Both the position numbers and the translations under genes were made by a program. From positions 50,705 to 114,704 of the forward strand of contig JAJZVD010000003.1 in the NCBI GenBank assembly GCA_021845805.1: 64,000 nucleotides of DNA. The letters are read 5' to 3'. The DNA comes from Pseudomonadota bacterium (lineage in GTDB: Bacteria > Pseudomonadota > Alphaproteobacteria > Rhodobacterales > Rhodobacteraceae). Numbering within the stretch: the stretch's first letter is position 1; the number at the start of each line of letters is the position of its first letter. This document shows, in pieces, positions 48,959 to 58,323 of this stretch. Under the pieces are notes generated by a model that saw only the letters and a program-made list of their open reading frames with translations, had not been told where the DNA came from and made no database searches.

Positions 48959-50430
48959 TTGCGGCCATCCGTGGGGCGCGATCCGGGCGGAAACCGGGTC
49001 AGCCGCGGCGCCGCGCGGCCGGGCTCGGCGGCGGGTTGGGCGCGCCGGAAGACAGGCGTGGCGCCGCTGGTCAGGGGGGGGCGCACCCCGCCTTCGCGGC
49101 GCAGGCGCAGCCCGCGGGCCGGAAGAGCCTCCGCCGTTGCGCTGGCCGTGCCGGGCGTGGCTGTCAGAAGCCACATGCCCGCGCCGTAAAGGAAGAAGAC
49201 GAAGGAATAGAGCGTGCCCCAGACATCCACCGTCACCAGCGTGAAGCTGAGCCCGACAAGCGAGAACATCCAGGCGCGGCGCAACTGGTAAAGCGCGGGG
49301 TCGGCATCGAAATCGCGCAGCCCCACCCGCCAGAGCGACCAGCCGTAGCCCGCCGCCAGCAGGGCAAAACCCGGGGTTCCGTAACGCATGGCCGCCAGCA
49401 GCCAGAAATTGTCGACGCTGCTTGAATACATGAAGGCCGGGCGCACCCAGTCGTTCAGGCCGATGCCGAAGACCGGGTTCTGCCCGACGTTGTAAAGCCC
49501 CCATTGCAGGATCAGGTCGCGCCAGTAGGCGGTGCCGCTGGAGAAGGTCGCGTAGGTCAGAAAGACCTTGTAGGGCGTGCGGTTCGAGGCAAGGTCAACC
49601 GCCACATAGGCCAGCACGAAAAGGCCGAGCAGGATCAGCCAGCGCGACTTCACCCCGCGCAACAGGCTGACCCAGAGGATCAGCATCCCCTGCAGCGCCA
49701 GCGCCAGCATCGGCCCTGCCGACAGCGACAAGAGCGCACAAAGCGCGCAGACCGCCGACAGAAGGTGGCGGCGGGTGTCGGGCATGGCGCCGCGCAGGCC
49801 GACGAAGCACAGCGAGAAGGCGATGGTGCAGAACAGCCCGTAGTGGATCGGGTGGGCAAAGACCGCCTGCACCCGGGAAAAGCCGAAGCGCGGGATGGTG
49901 TAGGCGGGCACGACGCTGGCCGTCAGGCCGGGCAGCCGTTGCAGAAACTCGACCACGATCGGATGGCCGGTGACGGTTTCGTACAGCGCGATCGGGAGCG
50001 TCGCGGCAACCAGCCAGATCAGGGCCCGGGTCAGCGCGGCAAAGGTTTCGGCGCTGCGGATATAGGCTCGGGCCAGCACATAGCCGCCGAAGAACTCGAC
50101 CCCGGTGGAGCCCGCGAATTGCACCACGCGCTCAGGGTTGTTGACCGCCAGCGCCAGGGTGCCCCAGGCGACGTAGCAGATGAACAGGATGTCTGTCGCC
50201 ATCACCCCGCCATAGGCACCCGACAAGAGCCGCAGGGTCAGCGGGACGATCAAGACCAGCAGAAGGATGCGCAGATCGGTAAGGACGAGGCCGCCGACCG
50301 TTGCGCCCAGCGGGATCATCACCGCCGCGAGGTACAGGAGCACGGGCACCGGCAGTGCACGCCAGACCCCGACCGCCCCCGCGAGGGTCGTGGCAGCGGG
50401 CGGCACCGTCGGGGACTCCGGAACGGCCAC
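48955..50430 (-). CDS. O-antigen ligase/polymerase-like membrane protein
   Basis: Multi-TM; HPIHYGLFCTIAFSL; LQWGLYNVGQNPVFGIGLNDWVRP; overlaps GT2 start by 4 bp. Confidence 0.78.
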   Translation of the reverse strand: MAVPESPTVPPAATTLAGAVGVWRALPVPVLLYLAAVMIPLGATVGGLVLTDLRILLLVLIVPLTLRLLSGAYGGVMATDILFICYVAWGTLALAVNNPERVVQFAGSTGVEFFGGYVLARAYIRSAETFAALTRALIWLVAATLPIALYETVTGHPIVVEFLQRLPGLTASVVPAYTIPRFGFSRVQAVFAHPIHYGLFCTIAFSLCFVGLRGAMPDTRRHLLSAVCALCALLSLSAGPMLALALQGMLILWVSLLRGVKSRWLILLGLFVLAYVAVDLASNRTPYKVFLTYATFSSGTAYWRDLILQWGLYNVGQNPVFGIGLNDWVRPAFMYSSSVDNFWLLAAMRYGTPGFALLAAGYGWSLWRVGLRDFDADPALYQLRRAWMFSLVGLSFTLVTVDVWGTLYSFVFFLYGAGMWLLTATPGTASATAEALPARGLRLRREGGVRPPLTSGATPVFRRAQPAAEPGRAAPRLTRFPPGSRPTDGRK

Positions 50431-50528
50431 GGGATCGGGGCTCCTGCATTCTGTCCGGCGCGCTGGCCGGCCTGCTCATTTTGCGGCGAGCTTAGCCCAG
50501 TTCACGAATCGGTGCGAGCCCTTCCGCG

Positions 50529-51770
50529 TCACGGCCCGCGCAGCAGCGGGCTGCCTGCGGTCAGCCCATCGAGCGGGCCGCCGGGCCGATAGACCCAGCG
50601 GCCCAGATCATCGGCGCGACCGGCGCGGGGAGACAGGAAGACCGTGTCGTAATAGCCGGGGCGGCCGGGATCGGTATCCTGGATGATGACGTTGCCCGCC
50701 ACCTGCCAGTCGGGTTGACCGGCGGGGCCGGTGACGGCCGCGGCGGCGTTGCCGGTCAGGGTGACGTTGCGGTTGGTCGCCTTCACCTCGATCCGCGGGC
50801 GCCAGAGCGGGGGGTTCACCCGCCGCCCGTCCGAGGCCGCGTCGTGGATCAGGGTGTTGTTGCGGATCGTCAGCCCGTCCGCCTCGCCCACGGTGATGCC
50901 GTGGATATGGGCGTTGACGATGACATTGTCGGCGATCGTCAGGTTCCGGTAATACATCCCCGCCCCGGCGCGGCCTTCGTCCACCTCTTCGTTGCGGATG
51001 AAGATCGACTGGGTGAACCCGTGCCCCTCGGCCAGCAGGAAGTTGCCGCGGATCACCACGTCCGTCGTGGGCCGATGGGTGCCGCGCGTCCAGAACTGGA
51101 TCATGTCGGGGTGGTCGTAGGTGCCGGTTTCCTTCCGGAAGGCATGGATGCGGTTGCCGGTGATCGTCAGGCCCTGGTCAGCGGCAAAATCCATCCCGTC
51201 AGAGCGGCAGCCCACCACCTCGTTTTCGGTGATGGCGACCCGGTCGCTTTGAACCACCATCAGGCCGCGGTAGAATCGCGCGATGCGATTGCCGTCCACC
51301 GTGATGTCGGCAGAACTGCGGATCTGCAACCCGATGGCGGTGGGCAGGCCGATATCCTCGGGCTTGCCCGCGGTGGCCAGCGCGCCGGTGAAGCGGTTGT
51401 TGCGGAAGGTGATGGCGTGGCTGTCGATCACGCGGAACGGCGTCGCCTCAAGCGAATCGCCGGGGCGGTAAGCGGCGGTGAAATCCAGCCCCTCGAGCAC
51501 CAGGTTCCCTGCCGTGCTGAGCGCCATGCCGCTGAAGCGCGCAGGCCGCGCCGGATCGGCCGAACGCAGTGTGACCGGACTTGGGAAAGAGACGGCAAAG
51601 CGTTGATATTGCGTCAGTTCCAGGCGGCCGTAATCGCCGGGCGCAAGGCTGATCTGTTCGCCGCCACGCGCCTGTTGCAGGGCTGTGACCAGTTCGGCCG
51701 GGGTGCTGACGGTCTGGGCGGCGGCAGGCAGACCGGATAGCCAGAGAAGCAGGGCGAAGAGGCGGCGCAT
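50529..51770 (-). CDS. Right-handed parallel beta-helix repeat protein, exported
   Basis: Signal MRRLFALLLWLSGLPAAAQ; repeated ITxNxIxxxxxG pattern (ITGNRIHAF, ITENEVVGC, IADNVIVNA, IRNNTLIHD). Confidence 0.85.
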   Translation of the reverse strand: MRRLFALLLWLSGLPAAAQTVSTPAELVTALQQARGGEQISLAPGDYGRLELTQYQRFAVSFPSPVTLRSADPARPARFSGMALSTAGNLVLEGLDFTAAYRPGDSLEATPFRVIDSHAITFRNNRFTGALATAGKPEDIGLPTAIGLQIRSSADITVDGNRIARFYRGLMVVQSDRVAITENEVVGCRSDGMDFAADQGLTITGNRIHAFRKETGTYDHPDMIQFWTRGTHRPTTDVVIRGNFLLAEGHGFTQSIFIRNEEVDEGRAGAGMYYRNLTIADNVIVNAHIHGITVGEADGLTIRNNTLIHDAASDGRRVNPPLWRPRIEVKATNRNVTLTGNAAAAVTGPAGQPDWQVAGNVIIQDTDPGRPGYYDTVFLSPRAGRADDLGRWVYRPGGPLDGLTAGSPLLRGP

Positions 51771-51930
51771 GGGGCATCCGGACAGCGAGACAGGAACGGG
51801 CAGCCTGCCAGAGCCGGATGAAGAAAGGCTTGCCAGGCGCGGGCACCGTGCGCCGGAATGGCGCCGCGCGCAACGCCCCGTGGCCGCATGGTATCCCGGT
51901 TGCCCTGAGCCCGCAGCCAAGGAGACCGCC

Positions 51931-54033
51931 ATGCTCGGTGTCGGCATTGCCACCACGACCCTCCGCCGCCCCAAGGCCGGGACGGGCGCCCCGCAGGCCC
52001 CCGCGACGCCGCTGACCGCGATTGCCGCTTCCGGCTGGCAGGCGACCTGGCCCGCCCCGCCCACCATCGGGCCGACCGACGCGCGCCCCTGGGTCAATGT
52101 GTTCCGCCCCGGCTTCACCGCTGCCGGCCAGCCGACGACCGTGACAGAGACGGTGCAGGTGACCACGCGGCTGCGGCGCGCCTATCCCGACCAGGCCAGC
52201 CTGACTGCCGACCAGGTGGTGCTGTCGGATTTCATCCATGCGGGCGACACGGTGCCGGGGGCCGCCAATGGCTCGACCCTGCCCTACCCGCGGCCGATCT
52301 GCTGCTGGCTGACCCCCGATCTCGAACGGGCCACCGGGCCCACCTTTACCGCGCGGCTGGCGGTGGCGCATGCCTATGCGCGCAACGGGCGGCCCGTGGC
52401 GGCGGTGACCTTCATTGCCTCGGACGGGGTGAACAGCGTCACGCGCACCGTGTCGGCCATGAGCGCGCGGGCCTGGGCCTCGGGGCTTTGGGCGCCCTAT
52501 TTCGAGGTGGCGCTCGACACCACGACACTGGCGGCGGGGGCGATCTGCACTCTGGATGCGATCGTGCATCCCTGGGTCGGCACGGCGTTCCAGGTCTCGG
52601 CCGAGGGGGCGGCCTATCCCTCGATCAACTTCACGGTGCTGAAGTTCCTGAACGACCGTACGGGAAGCTATGGCACGGCCTATGCCTATGTGAACGCAAC
52701 GACCGGCAACAACGCGACAGGGGTCGCCTCGGGCTCGGCCAGCGCAGCGGCGGCGGCGCCGTTCCTGACGGTGGCGGCGGCCGCGGCGGCGATCAAGACC
52801 TTCAACACCGCCACCTTCGGCCGGTCCGAGGCGGCGGGCGGGGTGATCCGGCTGGTGGCCGGGGTCCATGCCCATGCGAGTTTTGCCACCGCCACCGCGA
52901 ATGCCTTCCCGCTGGTGATCGAGGCCGCCGACCCGGCTGCGAAAGCCACGACGATCTACACCGACAATGGCGTGAACGTCTCGGGCGGTCTGCCGGGCAA
53001 GGTGAAGCTACGCAACCTGACGCTGCGCAAGGTCGGGGCCAGCGCGATCCTGCTGGACAACGTCGCCGGGATCGCGACTCTGGACCGGATGCTGGTGCTG
53101 GAAAACGTGGCCTTCGACCGGGCGGGGACGGCGGCCTACGGGGCCTGGATCTATCGCACCGGGCGCTGCTGGATGGTGGACTGCACCGGCGATCCGGCGG
53201 GCTCGGTCGCGATGTTCAACACTGTGACCAAGGAGATCACGCTGATCGGCTGCAGCCTGCCGGGGCAGACGACGACCGCGGTCTACAACGCGGTCGCAAG
53301 CGTCGTGGGCTGGGCCGGCGATGTCGCGAACACCACGGGGATGGAGGCGCCTGCGGGGCAGTTGTTCCACCATTGCGTGATGAGCAACGCAGTTGTGAAC
53401 AACAAGGCGTTCCTGGCGGGCAGCACGATCGGCGCTGCGGGGCTGGCGGTCGTGGGCTGCGTGCTGGAGGCGGTGGCCGGCAACACCGCCCCCGCTGCGG
53501 CGATCTCGGCCGACGGGGTGGTCAGCCCGGCGCAGAACGTGCTCTGCATCGGCACCACGGCGGCGGGGTCGCGGCTGAACTGGCTTTACGAAGACACGGG
53601 AACCGCGGTGGTGGCGAAGAGCGGCTGGCTGCGGTTCTGCGTGATGCCCTATCGGAACACCAAGAGCGACGTCTTCGCCCAGAACGGCGCGCTGACCGGG
53701 AACTGGCCCGCGGCCTTCAACGTGGGCAGCCGGGCCAATGCCGCGGTTCTGGGCGACAACGCCGGGGCATCGAGCTGCGGGGTGGGCCGCTGGCTGGGCG
53801 AGGTGGCGGCGGCGGGCGATGTTTCGGGCAGCAGCGCGGCCCCGCTGGAGACGCGCTGGCTGGACGACCGGTCCTTTGGCACCGGTGGCGGCGGGATGGG
53901 CGACTACACGCCGGGGCCGGGCCATGCCCTGCCGCGCATTCCGCCCGGGATGGCGCCCTATCCCGTCGACCAGATGGGGCGCGCCCTGATCGACGACGGC
54001 AGCGCAGTGGCCGGGGCGATCCAGCCCGCCTGA
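51931..54033 (+). CDS. Large hypothetical protein, probable beta-helix/pectate-lyase-like fold (700 aa)
   Basis: ATG 51931 with GGAGA upstream; repeated VxLxNLTLRKVGASAILLDNV, ITLIGCSLPG, LFHHCVMSNAVV, LAVVGCVLEAV strand-like units; no obvious signal peptide. Confidence 0.7.
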   Translation: MLGVGIATTTLRRPKAGTGAPQAPATPLTAIAASGWQATWPAPPTIGPTDARPWVNVFRPGFTAAGQPTTVTETVQVTTRLRRAYPDQASLTADQVVLSDFIHAGDTVPGAANGSTLPYPRPICCWLTPDLERATGPTFTARLAVAHAYARNGRPVAAVTFIASDGVNSVTRTVSAMSARAWASGLWAPYFEVALDTTTLAAGAICTLDAIVHPWVGTAFQVSAEGAAYPSINFTVLKFLNDRTGSYGTAYAYVNATTGNNATGVASGSASAAAAAPFLTVAAAAAAIKTFNTATFGRSEAAGGVIRLVAGVHAHASFATATANAFPLVIEAADPAAKATTIYTDNGVNVSGGLPGKVKLRNLTLRKVGASAILLDNVAGIATLDRMLVLENVAFDRAGTAAYGAWIYRTGRCWMVDCTGDPAGSVAMFNTVTKEITLIGCSLPGQTTTAVYNAVASVVGWAGDVANTTGMEAPAGQLFHHCVMSNAVVNNKAFLAGSTIGAAGLAVVGCVLEAVAGNTAPAAAISADGVVSPAQNVLCIGTTAAGSRLNWLYEDTGTAVVAKSGWLRFCVMPYRNTKSDVFAQNGALTGNWPAAFNVGSRANAAVLGDNAGASSCGVGRWLGEVAAAGDVSGSSAAPLETRWLDDRSFGTGGGGMGDYTPGPGHALPRIPPGMAPYPVDQMGRALIDDGSAVAGAIQPA

Positions 54034-54049
54034 CGTCCCGGGTCGCGGG

Positions 54050-54508
54050 TCAGGCCACGGCGGGGTTGTTGCGTGCGACCCACAGGTTCAGCGCCGCGGC
54101 CACCGTGACCCAGACCATGTAGGGCAGCACGCAGAGCCCCGCGACCCAGTCCAGCGGCCAGAACGTCGCGTTCATCCCCGCCACCGCCAGCCACAGCCCG
54201 GCCATCGGGACCAGTGCGGTGCGGGGGCGGCGCAGCCCGAAGAAGACCGGGCTCCACAGCGTGTTGAAGGCGATCTGCATGGCCCAGAAGGCCATCGCCA
54301 TGCCATTGCCGCCCAGCCCCGCGACGCGGGTGGCGGCAAGGCTGCTGAGCAGGTAGAGCGTGGTCCAGACCACCGGGAACATCCAGCGGCGCGGGGTCCA
54401 GGAGGGACGCTTGAGCGTGTCGTACCAGGTGCCGGGCTGGAACAGCATGCCCGTGGAGGCAGCCGCCCCGGAGGCCGCGACGAAGATCAGGAAAACGGGC
54501 CAATCCAC
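54050..54508 (-). CDS. tspO: TspO/MBR family protein
   Basis: WYDTLKRPSWTPRRWMFPVVWTTLYLLSSLAATRV; AFWAMQIAFNTLWSPVFFGLRRP. Confidence 0.95.
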   Translation of the reverse strand: MDWPVFLIFVAASGAAASTGMLFQPGTWYDTLKRPSWTPRRWMFPVVWTTLYLLSSLAATRVAGLGGNGMAMAFWAMQIAFNTLWSPVFFGLRRPRTALVPMAGLWLAVAGMNATFWPLDWVAGLCVLPYMVWVTVAAALNLWVARNNPAVA

Positions 54509-54511
54509 GGG

Positions 54512-55690
54512 TCAGATCCTTTCGATGGCAAGCGCGATGCCCTGACCGCCGCCGATGCACATGGTGATGAGGGCGCGGCGGGTGCCGGTGCGTTCCAGTT
54601 CATAGAGCGCCTTGACCGTCAGGATGGCGCCAGTGGCGCCCACCGGATGGCCAAGCGCGATGGCGCCCCCGTTGGGGTTGACCTTCGCCGGGTCGAGCCC
54701 GAGCGCGGCCGAGACGGCCAGCGCCTGCGCGGCGAAGGCCTCGTTCGATTCCACCACGTCGAAATCGCCCGGCGTCAGACCGGTTCGGGCGCAGAGCGCC
54801 TGCACGGCCGGGATCGGGCCGATCCCCATCACCTCGGGGCGGACCCCGGCATGGGCGTAGCCCACCACCCGCGCGCGCGGCCGCAACCCGGCCTTCGCGG
54901 CGGCGCCCGCGCGGGCCAGCACCAGCGCGGCGGCGCCGTCGTTGATGCCGCTGGCGTTGCCCGCCGTCACCGTGCCGTCCTTCCGGAACACCGGCCGCAG
55001 GGCCGCCAGCGCCTCGGGGCTGCTGGCCTTGGGGTGTTCGTCAACGCTGAATCGCACCGGGCCCTTGCGGGTCTGGATCTCGACCGGGGCGATCTGGCTG
55101 TCGAACAGCCCCGCCGCGATGGCGCGGGCGGCGCGCGCCTGGCTTTCCAGCGCGAAGGCATCCTGCGCGGCGCGGCTGACGTCATGTTCCGCCGCCACGT
55201 TTTCCGCCGTGATTCCCATGTGACCGGTGCCGAAGGGGCAGTTGAGCGCGCCCAGCATCATGTCGAGCCACTGCACATCGCCCATCTTCTGGCCCCAGCG
55301 GGCGGCGGGGACGATGTAGGGCGCCCGGCTCATGCTTTCGGCGCCGCCGGCCAGTGCGAAATCGGCATCGCCCAGCATCAGCGCCTGCACCGCCGAGACG
55401 ATCGCCTGCGCGCCCGAACCGCAAAGCCGGTTGACGTTCATCGCGGGCACGCTGTCGGGCACGCCCGCCTGTATCGCGGCGACGCGGCTGAGGTACATGT
55501 CCCTGGGCTCGGTATTCAGGACATGGCCGAAGACGACGGTGCCGATCTGGCCGCCCTCGACGCCGGCCCGTTCCAGCGCGGCCTTCGCCGCGACGGTGCC
55601 AAGGTCGATCGGGCGCACCGCGGCCAGACTGCCGCCGAAGGCGCCGATGGCCGTCCGCGCGCCGGACAGGATGACGATGTCGTCGGTCAT
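54512..55690 (-). CDS. Acetyl-CoA C-acetyltransferase (thiolase)
   Basis: ILSGARTAIGAFGGSLA; NRLCGSGAQAIVSAVQALMLGDADFALAGGAESMSRAPY; GGAIALGHPVGATGA; CIGGGQGIA. Confidence 0.96.
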   Translation of the reverse strand: MTDDIVILSGARTAIGAFGGSLAAVRPIDLGTVAAKAALERAGVEGGQIGTVVFGHVLNTEPRDMYLSRVAAIQAGVPDSVPAMNVNRLCGSGAQAIVSAVQALMLGDADFALAGGAESMSRAPYIVPAARWGQKMGDVQWLDMMLGALNCPFGTGHMGITAENVAAEHDVSRAAQDAFALESQARAARAIAAGLFDSQIAPVEIQTRKGPVRFSVDEHPKASSPEALAALRPVFRKDGTVTAGNASGINDGAAALVLARAGAAAKAGLRPRARVVGYAHAGVRPEVMGIGPIPAVQALCARTGLTPGDFDVVESNEAFAAQALAVSAALGLDPAKVNPNGGAIALGHPVGATGAILTVKALYELERTGTRRALITMCIGGGQGIALAIERI

Positions 55691-56322
55691 TTCGCCTCCG
55701 CTTTGAAATGGTCTGGGTGGGCGGCCGCGATGGCCGGGATCGCGGCAAGGTTAGCCTCGACCGCCAGGCAGCGCCGCCATGACGTGACGTCGATCCCCCA
55801 GCGGCGGGCGTTGTACATCTGGGGCAGAAGGCAGAGGTCGGCAAGGCTTGCGCTGTCGCCGTGGCAGAAGCGGCCGGTGTCGGGGTGATCGAGCAGCGCC
55901 TCGAACGCCTCCATCCCGCGGGTGATGAACTGCGCCATCCAGGCCTCGGTGGTGATCGCGCCCTTCGATTCCGACACCGCGAAGCGCGCCACAGAGGAAT
56001 TGCAGACCGGGTGGATATCCATCGCGATGGCATAGGCCAGCGCGCGGACCCGCGCCCGGCCCAGCGGGTCGGCGGGCAGCAGGCTGCCGCCGCGGGTCTC
56101 GTTGAGGTATTCCAGGATCGCGAGCGACTGCGTCAGCATCTGCCCGTCGATCTCCAGCGCGGGCACCAGACCCTGCGGGTTGCGCGCCAGATGTTCGGGC
56201 GCGCGGTTGTCGCCCTGCACCAGATCGACCGGCACCGGGCGGAACGGCAGGCCCAGAAGGTTCATGCCGATCCGCACCCGGTAGCTCGCCGAGGATCGCC
56301 AGTAGTCGTAAAGAACCGTCAT
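55687..56322 (-). CDS. maiA: Maleylacetoacetate isomerase
   Basis: LYDYWRSSASYRVRIGMNLLGL; NPQGLVPALEIDGQMLTQSLAILEYL; DIHPVCN. Confidence 0.94.
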   Translation of the reverse strand: MTVLYDYWRSSASYRVRIGMNLLGLPFRPVPVDLVQGDNRAPEHLARNPQGLVPALEIDGQMLTQSLAILEYLNETRGGSLLPADPLGRARVRALAYAIAMDIHPVCNSSVARFAVSESKGAITTEAWMAQFITRGMEAFEALLDHPDTGRFCHGDSASLADLCLLPQMYNARRWGIDVTSWRRCLAVEANLAAIPAIAAAHPDHFKAEAK

Positions 56323-56448
56323 CGCCGCCTCCGCCTTGCGCGGGGATGTGGCCACCAAAGCGCGCCCGGCGCAACCCCGTGTCACGGGGCATTGACCTTC
56401 CCGCGGCGCCTTGGGACAGGAGGATGGTTCCCGCCGAAGGAGGCCGCC

Positions 56449-57516
56449 CTGCCCCGCGTTCAAAATGCCGCCCTGCTGATCGCGGGCCATGCGACCTTCA
56501 TCCTGATGGGGGCGGCCTATGCGCTTTACGGCCCGGCCCTGCCGATCTACCGCGGGATGTTCGGGCTGGCCGCCGGGGCGGCGGGGCTGATGGTCTCGGC
56601 GCATTGGGTCGGGGCTTTTGCCGCGGTGGCCGCTCAGATGGCCAACGTGCGGTTCACCGAGCGTCACGCGCTGGGGCTGCTGGCGGCGGGGGCCGCGATC
56701 ATCGCGGCCCAGCCGGGCTGGGCGGTGATGGTGCTGGGGGCGGCGGTGCTGGGGGCGGGCTATGGCCTGTGTGCCACGCTTTACAACCGGCGCTACCTGA
56801 TCGAGTTCGGCGCCCGTGGTCCGGCGATGGTCGGAGTGGTCAACGCCGTCTTCGGAGTGGGCGCGATAGCCGCGCCGCTGGTGCTGGTGGCGCTTGGCAA
56901 TGCGCCGATGCCGGTCTTTGCCGGGGTGGCGGTGCTGGTGCTGGCGGTGCTGCCGATCGCGCGGCCAGGCCCGGCCGAGGCGCGGCAGGGCGCCGACCCG
57001 CTTCGGCTGCGCCCCGAAATGGTGCTGGCGGCGCTGACCATCGGCTGCGAGGCGCTGAGCACCGGGCTTGGCCCCACCGGGCTGGTCGGGCGGGGGCTGG
57101 GGCAGGCGGCGGCGGGCACCTGGACCTCGGCGTTCTTCATCGCCTTCATGGCGGGGCGCATCTCGCTCTACTGGGTGGCGGACCGGGTTCCGGCGCGACG
57201 GCTTTTGCGCGTGGCGCTGGCCGGGCTTGCGCTGGCAAGCCTTGCGGCGCTGGTGCTGCCGGGGCCGGGCTATGTGGCGGCGGGGCTCTTCACCGGGCTT
57301 CTGTTCCCCTCGCTCTTCGTGGTCGCCTCGGGGGCCATGGGGTCGAGCCAGCGCGCCACCTCGACGATCATCATCTCGGGTCTGGCGGGCGGCATCGTGA
57401 TGCCCGCGCTCTTTGGCGGGCTGATCGCGCTGGTGGGGGCGGCGGTGCTGTTTGCCCTGCTGGCGGGCTATGCGCTTCTGGTGCTGGGGGCGAGTTTCGT
57501 CCTGATCCGCGCCTAG
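56449..57516 (+). CDS. MFS transporter; possible CTG start
   Basis: GAAGGAGG (56436-56443), 5 nt, CTG 56449; LPRVQNAALLIAGHATFILMGAAYALYGPALPIYRGMFGLAAG; 10-12 TM. Confidence 0.8.
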   Translation: MPRVQNAALLIAGHATFILMGAAYALYGPALPIYRGMFGLAAGAAGLMVSAHWVGAFAAVAAQMANVRFTERHALGLLAAGAAIIAAQPGWAVMVLGAAVLGAGYGLCATLYNRRYLIEFGARGPAMVGVVNAVFGVGAIAAPLVLVALGNAPMPVFAGVAVLVLAVLPIARPGPAEARQGADPLRLRPEMVLAALTIGCEALSTGLGPTGLVGRGLGQAAAGTWTSAFFIAFMAGRISLYWVADRVPARRLLRVALAGLALASLAALVLPGPGYVAAGLFTGLLFPSLFVVASGAMGSSQRATSTIIISGLAGGIVMPALFGGLIALVGAAVLFALLAGYALLVLGASFVLIRA

Positions 57517-58253
57517 GCTTGCGGCAGCAGCGGCACGCGCCCGTGCGGCGTCAGGTGGAACACCGCCCGCCCCTCGATCACGATGGCGGTCAGCGGGCCG
57601 CCATAGGCGGCGCCCGAATCGATGTTCACCCGGTTCCCGTAATGGGTGGGCGCGGGCAGGTGGGTGTGGCCGTGGACCACCAGGAAGCCGTGGTCGCGCG
57701 GATCTTCCAGGAAGGGCGCGCGGATCCAGACCAGATCGTCTTCGCGCTGCGCCTCGAGCGGGACGCCGGGGCGGATGCCCGCGTGGACAAAGACCACCTC
57801 GCCCCGCCGCACCCAGGTGGGCCGGGCCTCGAGAAAGGCGCGGTGGGCCGCGGGCACGGCGGCCACCGCCTCGGCATGGACCGGGGCAATCGGCCGGTCG
57901 GCCGCCTTCGCCACCCCGTAGGAGGCCAGCGTCGCCGCCCCGCCCAGCCGGGGATGCAGCCAGCCAAGGTCGGGGCGCAGGCCCGGGTCATGCGCGCGCA
58001 GGTCGGCCAGGAAGGCGGTGAACATCCGGTCGTGGTTGCCTTTCAGCACGATCCAGGGCGCGCCCGCCGCGATGCCCGCCCGCAGGTGTTCCACCACCTC
58101 GCGCGAATCCGGGCCGCGATCCACCAGATCGCCGACATGGACAACGGGGGCCGCGGCGTCGCCGGTCCGGGCACGGTCTGCGGCAATCCGGGCATGGGCA
58201 TCCAGCAGCAGGTGAAGCTGTCCGTGAATGTCGCCGATCGCATAGCTGCGCAT
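57513..58253 (-). CDS. Calcineurin-like metallophosphoesterase (serine/threonine phosphatase type)
   Basis: YAIGDIHGQLHLLLDAH; VHVGDLVDRGPDS; VLKGNHDRMF; VVHGHTHLP. Confidence 0.94.
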   Translation of the reverse strand: MRSYAIGDIHGQLHLLLDAHARIAADRARTGDAAAPVVHVGDLVDRGPDSREVVEHLRAGIAAGAPWIVLKGNHDRMFTAFLADLRAHDPGLRPDLGWLHPRLGGAATLASYGVAKAADRPIAPVHAEAVAAVPAAHRAFLEARPTWVRRGEVVFVHAGIRPGVPLEAQREDDLVWIRAPFLEDPRDHGFLVVHGHTHLPAPTHYGNRVNIDSGAAYGGPLTAIVIEGRAVFHLTPHGRVPLLPQA

Positions 58254-58323
58254 GGCCGCCCCTTTCCGCATCGGGGCCGCATCACCCCTCTGCCGCGCTT
58301 CTAGGGGGCCGGGCCGGGGAGAT

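Noticed and set aside
51931-54033. Prophage remnant
   Set aside because: No integrase, terminase, capsid or lysis genes adjacent; only one tail-spike-like protein, so not enough to claim a prophage.
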